DNA of 64,000 nucleotides. It comes from Fragilaria crotonensis. Its lineage: Eukaryota > Bacillariophyta > Fragilariophyceae > Fragilariales > Fragilariaceae. The stretch covers positions 80,535 through 144,534 of the forward strand of contig JAKSYS010000071.1 in the NCBI GenBank assembly GCA_022925895.1, written 5' to 3'. Below the pieces are notes generated by a model that had not been told where the DNA came from, ran no database searches, and was given only the letters and a program-made list of their open reading frames with translations. A program made the position numbers and the translations under genes. Positions 57,104-64,000 of the stretch are shown here, piece by piece; the first letter of the stretch is position 1, and each line of letters begins with the position of its first letter.

Positions 57104-59292
57104 TTAGTCGTCAGTGTCCTCGTCGTCCTTGCCATCACCTTCCAACTCTTCTCCTTTCTTCTTTTTCTTACGCTTTTTCTTTTTCTTTTTGAGGGCTGCA
57201 TCGGCCGCAACAGGCTCATCGTGGTGAGCTTCGATCCCGTCGAACCCAAGCTGAGCTGCGTAGCGACTACCTAGGTCGATTCCAATCGGGTTGTTGAAGT
57301 GAGCCTCCTTGCGCGGAACAGGGAAGCACAGTCTCTCCTGAATCATTGTCATTCTTGAACAGGCAAAAGCGGAACGATGAGAGCTTACCAGTACAAAAAA
57401 GCATTCCCTTGGTATTCACTTACTCAATCAACTTATCCTTGAAACCCTTCCACAGGTCGTGACTTTCGAGGAACTGTCGTAGGAAAGAGCTCGGAGGCAG
57501 AGATTGGCTACGCAACCTCAATACGTTGAGACACACAAGAAGCACACCTCTACGAGAAGTGACTTCTTCGGAACATCCCTTAATGGCACGAGAAACGAAC
57601 TTCACCTTCTGCAACACCAGGCGTAGGGAAGGCTCGTGGTGCTCGAGACAAATTGATTTGAACAACCGAATGAACTGGAAGTGATAAAGCGCGTTCTCAG
57701 GATACGCAAACACCAAATCGCACAAGACTGGCCAGGGGTTAAAGGCCTGATCAGCCTGAAATTCCGGTCCGTTAGGATGCAATTGTGGTGGCAAAGGAAG
57801 GTCCATGACAGCATTCATTCCCTTTAGTCGAAGGAGCTCAGCTTCTTTCCCGTCGTTTTGGCTGCCCTCCTCGTCCTCCTCCGATATGCCATTGTATGAC
57901 AATAACTCAGCTAGAAGTGTAACGACGTGGAGTCTCCACGAAGTGAAGGGAATGATGCGGCACCGACCAGGGTGGGGAACTCCCGGAATATCTTCGGCGG
58001 AAGCTCCTGGTTGGAAATACTGGGTCGCTCCCGATTCGCCTACATCAAGATTCCGAAGCAGGGCGTGGATGAGCTGCGGCAAGTGCGACAAAAGTGACAA
58101 ATGGATCTTCGACGTCAATCCCCAGTCCAATAATTTATTGTCATGCGGAAGATTCTTGCTGGCCTCTTCGTCAATATCAGACGTTTCGTTTCCACCAAGG
58201 CCGTTCTCCGTGGCGTCAGTCATCGGGGCATTTACCTTTCGAATCCTCGACGACCTTCCCGTTGCGAGGGTGAAAATTCCCATCATGATTCTCGTAGCAG
58301 CTACTTTGACAGCGTCGGAAGTGTCTCCGTCAAGCTTTGCCACTAATGGATCCCACCATTCAGATTTCCCAAGTGGCGCCAACAGCTGATCTTCACCAAC
58401 TGATTCTCCTTTTTCGTCAAGCAGGGGCTGCTTTTGTTTTTGCTGTTGCGTCGATTGCTGCAGTTGTCCTGGTGTGACTTCAGGATATCCCAAGCATTCT
58501 ACAATGGTCAAAATTGTTTCACAAACATCCTCGCCGATGTTGGGGTTCTCTTCTTCGTATTCTATGCAATCGATCAATCGCGTGAGAAAGGAATAATCTG
58601 ACAAACTTCGAACAAACTTTCGGCGGTGACCGCGTGATATCGTGATACGCTGCTGCAGCGCCTTTTGATGTTGCATGACAGTCTTTTCGGCCGACGCTCG
58701 CGCTTGTTTCCCCAAACAACCATAGAGTACAATGTGAGTGACGGTGGACAGAGTATGAGAGCTCAATCGAGGCGCCAATAGAGGCCCCAAGTGGGAGCAC
58801 ATGCCGTCTTTTCCACCAGCACTCACGGCCGAGACAACCGCCGACGGATATGCGTCCAAGAGAGCTTCCAACAGCGTCCTTACATGCGCAACATTGACGT
58901 CCGATCGTTCCAGAGCCCCAAAAATGTCCTTTGCCAACAAGCCTGCACGAGCGGAGTTCATGAGAAGGCTGGATCCAGGTGGGGACGTCAGATCATCTTT
59001 CAACAGCTTCATTGCTCTCCAAGATCGTTTCGTTATTAGTTCTGCGTCGTCAGAGGGAGGTGGCGACAGAATGACATTCGCGAATCTCTGATAAGCATCT
59101 TCTTCGCGGAAAACCTGCCAGAGCTGCAACAAGTGCAAAGGTGAGTTGCCCAACACAATCCTCAATCGACACTTGGAACTCTGTTTTTTTTTGCCCGCTG
59201 CTTACCTCATGCCGTGCGCCAACGCTAAGCCCTTCGTCAGCCTTGGGGGAATCCAACCATTTCGACACCACGTCTCCGTCTCCTTCCATCAT
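57104..59292 (-). CDS. SAPS-domain protein (PP6 regulatory subunit-like)
   Basis: Exons by frame: 59292-59206, 59123-57424 and 57353-57104, giving 678 residues with introns of 82 and 70 bp (GTAAGC and GTAAGT donors). The first in-frame ATG is used. The N-terminus includes HELWQVFREEDAYQRFANVI at the first splice join. The SAPS features are clear toward the end: VPHPGRCRIIPFTSWRLHVV then LLAELLSYN, followed by WPVLCDLVFAYPENALYHFQ and LVLQKVKFVSRAIKG. A Gln-rich loop lies near residue 290. The protein ends in a lysine run (KKKKKKRKKKKK) and an acidic tail. SAPS proteins bind Sit4/PP6-type phosphatases and direct them to substrates. The N-terminus is shorter than in animal relatives, so an upstream exon may be missing. 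It is convergent with the PsbQ-like gene, 240 bp apart. Confidence 0.75.
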
Positions 59293-60171
59293 GACTTCCA
59301 ATCTTCCAATGTGTCTCCCAAACTTCAGGTCTTCAGTACTAGTACCTGGTACAGTGTACTTGTACGCAGCTGTAGTCCTCAGGCACTTATGATACTTCAC
59401 TGTACTCAGTATGCTGGCAAAATTTACGGAATAAATGTTGATTATATTGGTCCGAAATCATCGACTACTTGTACATGTACGGGTCGAGCATACATATGTG
59501 GTCTCCTCTCTCTTCATATTTATGCATTTATATCATATACTCGTACTGAGTACAGTATATGTTCTCCCGTCCTTCCCGTGGAAGGTCCGGCAAATGACGG
59601 TTTAATATATATACAGTTATACGTAAGCTGAATGTTAAGTTCGCCTTGCCTGTCAAACAATAGATGCCCAATACTCAGAGTATGGTGAAGGAATGCTCGT
59701 ACAGTACTCGTAGCAAACAATAGCTGATACTCAAGTACTCCGTACAGTACAGTATCTTACCGGAATGCATGTAGGTGGTAGGGTTATGACAGAATGACTG
59801 ACGCTCCACATAAAAAATGTCGTATGATACCGAGGTTCTCAGACTACAATCGTACCGTACTGAGTACTACTACTACTAGGTATCAGGTACTCGGAATGCC
59901 AGGTACTCCGAGTAGGGTACCAGTACTTTGCACTGTATGCCGTACAGCGTATGACTACCGGTACCAGGTAGAGTATGCTGAGGACGGCAGAGGACGGAGG
60001 AAGGAAGCATCGCGCACCTAAAAAATCAACCGAACGATCATGGCTATTAGCACGCCTAAGTAGAGAGGGCGAATGAGTGACAGTGAGAGCGGAGCATATG
60101 ACGAGAATTAAACGTGTTGAATCACTCAGCAGTTGGTTCAGTTCAGTCCCAAAAGCCCTGATAACCGCGAT
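59293..60171. other. Divergent promoter region, GTAC-rich
   Basis: The 880 bp between the SAPS gene (minus) and the esterase gene (plus) hold no ORF of note. GTACT/AGTAC words are very dense at 59330-59410, 59540-59760 and 59850-59990. Confidence 0.5.
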
Positions 60172-61416
60172 ATGGAAGTCAGGCTCCTCGCATTGATCCT
60201 GATTCTAATTGTATTCCAATTTGCGTCATCGCTAGCAATGGGCGCCTCAATCTCGTCGGCATCTGATCTTCAACAGAACGAAGAAGAACCGTTCACCCAC
60301 TTGGTGGTATTGGTACACGGACTCAAGGGGAGCGAACAAGACTTGGCGTACCTTGCGAACACACTAGAGCGCCAGGCTCACAAGGATACCAATGTCGTGC
60401 TTCACAGGTCATCGTGCAATTCTCAGATGACCCACGACGGGGTTCAGAAAGGAGGGGAGCGGTTAAAGACGGAAGTCGAGCAGGAAATTAAAAAAATTGA
60501 GGGCCGGGTGCGACTTTCTTTTGTGGCCAACTCTATGGGTGGACTCTACGCCCGCTACGCCATTGCCCACATCGATATGGCAGATAACGTCACCCCCCTT
60601 GTCTTTTGCACGACATCCACTCCCCACTTGGGTTGTTGCAATCATACTTATGTACCTCTTCCCCGGTGGGCTGAAACCACAATTGGGAAAATGATGGCAG
60701 AAACTGGAAACGATCTCTTTGGCGTTACTACAATTGTACAAGAGATGGGAACTAGCGATTTCTACCTTGATCCGTTGCGGAAATTCCAGAGGCGGGTGGC
60801 GCTTGCAAATGCCTTTGCCACGGACAGCCTCGTTCCCGTGGGCACGGCCGCGTTCTTGTCCAAATCATCAGATTACTTGCACAAGACCTTGCCAAAAAGC
60901 GAAAGATACGTGTTGGCAGTACAAACAGAACCGAATCAAGAACACGATCCGGACGACATGTCGCAACGCCTAGACTCCCTTGGATGGACGAAACTCTTTT
61001 TGGACGTGCGAGACACGATCCCGCTGCCATCGATTCCCATTCCATTCCGAACGCCGGCAGTGGTTCCTGATCGGGATGTGTGGACTTCGAAGGAACTCTT
61101 TCCGGTCCTCAACCAGATAGGTTCCAGGTGGCAAATTCCGTTGGGTCACACTGTGGGAATAGCAAACTCACGGAACAGTGCTTACTCATGGTTTACTGCC
61201 GGGGGTCAGCCTTTCATGGACCAACTGGCACAGGATTTACTGTTGTTTATGGGTGTGCCATTATCAGACGACAAGGACGAAACAGACACAGCAGATCACG
61301 AAGAAATCACTGAGGCAGTCGACAAAGACGACGTTACGACAGAAGTTGCGACAGAAGTGGCTCCAGAAGTGGCTCCAGACCTTATAGTTGTGGATGCTGA
61401 AGGAGGCGAGTTATGA
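60172..61416 (+). CDS. DUF676-type serine esterase/lipase, secretory signal
   Basis: 414 residues from the first in-frame ATG. MEVRLLALILILIVFQFASS is a signal peptide or N-terminal anchor. The alpha/beta-hydrolase core begins FTHLVVLVHGLKGSEQDLAY (His-Gly oxyanion region, about residue 49). The nucleophile elbow is FVANSMGGLYARYA with Ser121, where Ala replaces the usual first Gly (G/A-x-S-x-G). VFCTTSTPHLG follows, and DSLVPVGTA and PLGHTVGIANS could provide the acid and the His of the triad. This is the pattern of DUF676 (ROG1-like) lipid hydrolases. The C-terminus from about 375 is an acidic, Thr/Val-rich tail with short repeats (TEVATEVAPEVAPD). The substrate is probably a lipid ester in the endomembrane system; inferred. 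Confidence 0.8.
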   Translation: MEVRLLALILILIVFQFASSLAMGASISSASDLQQNEEEPFTHLVVLVHGLKGSEQDLAYLANTLERQAHKDTNVVLHRSSCNSQMTHDGVQKGGERLKTEVEQEIKKIEGRVRLSFVANSMGGLYARYAIAHIDMADNVTPLVFCTTSTPHLGCCNHTYVPLPRWAETTIGKMMAETGNDLFGVTTIVQEMGTSDFYLDPLRKFQRRVALANAFATDSLVPVGTAAFLSKSSDYLHKTLPKSERYVLAVQTEPNQEHDPDDMSQRLDSLGWTKLFLDVRDTIPLPSIPIPFRTPAVVPDRDVWTSKELFPVLNQIGSRWQIPLGHTVGIANSRNSAYSWFTAGGQPFMDQLAQDLLLFMGVPLSDDKDETDTADHEEITEAVDKDDVTTEVATEVAPEVAPDLIVVDAEGGEL

Positions 61417-61651
61417 TCACCGATAACCAAGACCAGAGATGGGGCTAATTTTGTGCTGCAAGCGTTAAGACAATGCTTGGATGCAAGGGACGTTCGAGAT
61501 CAGTGACTACCACATACGACTTTCTGGAGTACTCCCTATATCAAAAAAAAGGGCTGGTTGTCCACGGATTGACTACGATTCAGCAACGATCGCGCCCATA
61601 CCATGCGGCGACATGCAAAATGAATTGGGTGGCTAACGTTACACTCCTTAC

Positions 61652-63999
61652 TTAGACTTCATTCATCACTTTCTTTGGACACGCGAATCCCTCTGGCGGG
61701 AATGTTGGAGGATCGCATTTGCAGCATGTTGCATCAATGTTGCGGAAGTCGTCGGGTATGCCAGTAACGAAGGCTTCCTGTTCCACAAAGAGCGTCTCAA
61801 TGTACTCGTACAGTTGAATGTCATACTGATTCTGTGCAGCAATGAGATCCCAAGTAGGTTCGCCACGCTTCGGCTTCTCCTTCTTGTTCTTTTCATTCGA
61901 ATTAGACCCACCCCCAGTCAAACGTTCTCTGCATGCTTCTTGGTTTGTTGGATTGACATGGAACTTCCAGCGGAAGAACTTTTCAAAACGTGTCATACTC
62001 TCCTTGAGTTTACTCATGAGTCCTACCATAAATTTGCGTCGTATAACCTCCATGGCTATACGGAGATGACTATCATCCAAGTCGCCTGACGGCTGGTTTG
62101 CCAGTTGCCTTGTCATCCAATTGTTTTCGATCACTGAAGACGTAGCGTATTTCTCCAATGTCCATGACTGAAGCTCCGGCATGTATGAAGGTTCTGAAAG
62201 TCAATCGAATGTTAGATTCAAATTGATGAAGCCAACGTGATGCGGCGATCGAAACTTACCCCAATCTGCAACTTGAATGTAGTAAAACATGCTCACTGCT
62301 CGGTCAACTGGGTGCCTGAAAACAGCAAACAGACGTCCCTGAGCAGTCTCTGTAAAGAGTGCGTTCGACTCGTACAAAAAAGGAGTCACAACGCATCCAG
62401 CCAGACCAGAGTCAGCAAATCCCATCTTGGCGGCCCTGTCAATGCCAGCCACAGTAGTGGTATCCACATTGACGAATGGTGACCGATCTTCAGCACCGGT
62501 TCCTCCTGGAACCTTCGGATACACAATAGCGATCTCGGTGTCCTTGTCATGACCATCAGTCACTCCAAACTCAGAGGCCATGACCATTCAGGCACGATCC
62601 AACAACATCTTTAACTGTCGATCCTCCTGCCTTGGGGACATGAAAATAGATCGGAATATCTTTTGGGCTGTAAGGGCTCCATGAGTCCCTAAAGTGGTTC
62701 AACCCTGTCAATGGAATTGCTTCTGCAGTTTTTGCCGCATCAGCGTCACTTGGACGATCATCAGTTCTTGGTGGTAGCGCATCTTCGAGAGGACTAGTTA
62801 TGGCGGCCGAGGGATTAGCGACCTTGTCATTTGCATCGCCAAGGCCCGCGGTGTTGCCTAGGCCTAGATTTCCAAGAGTTGCGTCCGTGGAGGAAGAGTT
62901 TGGAGTCAGAAGTGTGCCAGGCACTCCGATCTCGTTTAGCCCGCTAAGCTGCTGAAGAGAAGTAGGGGCACCCAAGGAGTTCGCAATGCCTGGTAGAGCA
63001 CCCCCTTGTTGACCACCTACGCTCGGCAAAGGCATTTCCTGCCCTTGAAGGGTGCTCATTTGACCTAGCCCTGGTTGAAGTAATTGCTGACCAAGTCCAC
63101 CTTGCGGTTGCATAAGTTGACTCATCGCAGACTGCTGACCCAGTCCTCCTTGCCCTTGTAGAAATTGACTCAAGGCAGACTGCTGATCCAGTCCGCCTTG
63201 CGCTTGCAGAAGTTGACCTGACCCAGTCCAAATTGCGGTTGCATGAGTTGACTCATAAGTGCCTGTTGCTGCATCATGAGCGCTTGCTGTTGTTGTTGCT
63301 GTTGCTGTTTGAAAGCTTCTTTGCGCTTGGAGCTGCTCTTCCAACTGTTTTGCGCTTGAGCCTGAAGGAGCATCTGTTGTTGCTGTTGAGCCTGTAGCAA
63401 TGCCTGTTGCTGTTGTTGCTGCTGAGCTTGTAGAAAAGCCTGTTGAGTTGCTTGACCCTGCTGTTGCATCAACCCAGGCATCATGAAATTTTGCTGAGGC
63501 GTCGCCCATGCGTTGGTCTGCCCGGTGCCAAGAGCCCCTCCGCCTGGTGGCATGTAACTGCCCGCCTGTAGACTGCCACCGCGTTGGATAAACCTTGCAC
63601 GGCTGCACTTGATAGACTTGACACGCCAGATTGTGCAGTCGGATCCCGGCATCTTCTTCCTCGTCTAGATCCTCAACGATTTTCTTGACGTGTTTGCCCT
63701 TCTTCTTGGATTGCGCGTTGGTAGTATCTCCTGAATCCTCTGTATTCAGTGCTGGACGACGAAGTGACTTTGATGATAAGAGGCTGAGGTGGATACCAGA
63801 TTGAGTGAGGCGCAGCAATACGAAGACCACAAGCAAGGACAGCAATCGCTTTCATATTGTCTTTATCAACTTCTGGTCATGCGAGTAGCAACCCTTTCCA
63901 TTCCTGTTGAAGCTTCATCAATTTGTTGTCGTCGACATCATTATTTTCATGCTCAACGAAACCATCGGTTTCATTATCGGAACGCTCATCTGATGAGCC
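61652..63999 (-). pseudogene. Sulfotransferase-like gene with several frame breaks
   Basis: Recognisable as a sulfotransferase. IPIYFHVPKAGGSTVKD (about 62645-62600) is the 5'-phosphosulfate loop and RLFAVFRHPVDRAVSMFYY (about 62335-62280) the 3'-phosphate motif for PAPS binding. An intron at 62259-62194 (GTAAGT...CAG) joins VADW to EPSYMPELQSWTLE. The last exon is 62193-61652, ending in a TAG at 61654-61652. Upstream the frame breaks repeatedly: near 62590 (between GSCLN and MASEFGVTDG), several times in the Gln-rich stretch 63640-63180, around the probable N-terminal membrane helix (SLLVVFVLLRL, about 63840), and at an in-frame TGA (63879-63877). Beyond that an acidic frame runs to the right edge. 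It is either a recent pseudogene or a true gene with one-base assembly errors. The membrane anchor suggests a Golgi type II enzyme. Confidence 0.65.
63180..63480 (-). repeat. Gln-rich (CAG/CAA) low-complexity tract
   Basis: Runs of CAA/CAG on the minus strand encode QQQQQQQ blocks (QAQQQQQQQALLQAQQQQQ and similar) in the sulfotransferase-like gene. Glycine/Gln repeats of the type GGLGQQSAMSQLMQPQ continue to about 63050. Confidence 0.85.
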
Positions 64000-64000
64000 T

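Noticed and set aside
1-64000. tRNA, rRNA or snRNA genes
   Set aside because: None was recognised by eye on either strand; a covariance-model scan would be needed to exclude small ones.

Overview
This is nuclear DNA from a diatom, probably a pennate one with a repeat-rich genome. The main evidence is two photosystem II lumenal proteins (PsbO and a PsbQ-like/Psb31-type protein) and a small membrane protein, all starting with an ER signal peptide that ends in the ASAF-type motif of four-membrane (red-alga-derived) plastids. Short GT-AG introns, a DUF6824-type gene and several diatom-type transposon families support this. Nothing looks prokaryotic: there are no operons or ribosome binding sites. 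Species cannot be named from the sequence alone.

Layout: 1-4100 holds a convergent pair of uncharacterised ORFs, one a 1059-aa DDE-like protein that may belong to a mobile element. 5280-12126 holds two host genes tail to tail: an ankyrin-repeat/ion-channel-like membrane protein and a three-exon Miro GTPase. 12.6-26 kb is a transposon graveyard: a decayed PIF/Harbinger transposase, a degenerate unassigned stretch, a decayed Ty1/copia element, and a tyrosine-recombinase retroelement whose recombinase domain is still open and which keeps a pair of terminal-type direct repeats. 26.3-44.2 kb is a host block: a DUF6824 protein, a five-exon secreted LRR protein made of six repeated modules, a small plastid membrane protein, psbO and a V-ATPase-accessory-like protein. 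Two Harbinger-type TIR elements with TTA target duplications (40.1-41.8 kb) sit inside this block. 45-54 kb is a nearly complete but frameshifted Helitron followed by a second decayed Harbinger element. 56-64 kb is again host: the PsbQ-like gene, a SAPS-domain (PP6 regulatory) protein, a DUF676-type esterase and a sulfotransferase-like gene with several reading-frame breaks that runs off the right edge.

Functional links: PsbO and the PsbQ-like protein act together on the lumenal face of photosystem II, and the small plastid protein lies about 1.2 kb upstream of psbO. The other host genes (Miro: mitochondrial movement; SAPS: phosphatase control; V-ATPase accessory; esterase; sulfotransferase) have no evident shared pathway. 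Intergenic DNA is rich in GTAC/AGTACT words and short simple repeats. Spliced gene models were built by eye from splice sites and reading-frame continuity, not from transcripts.
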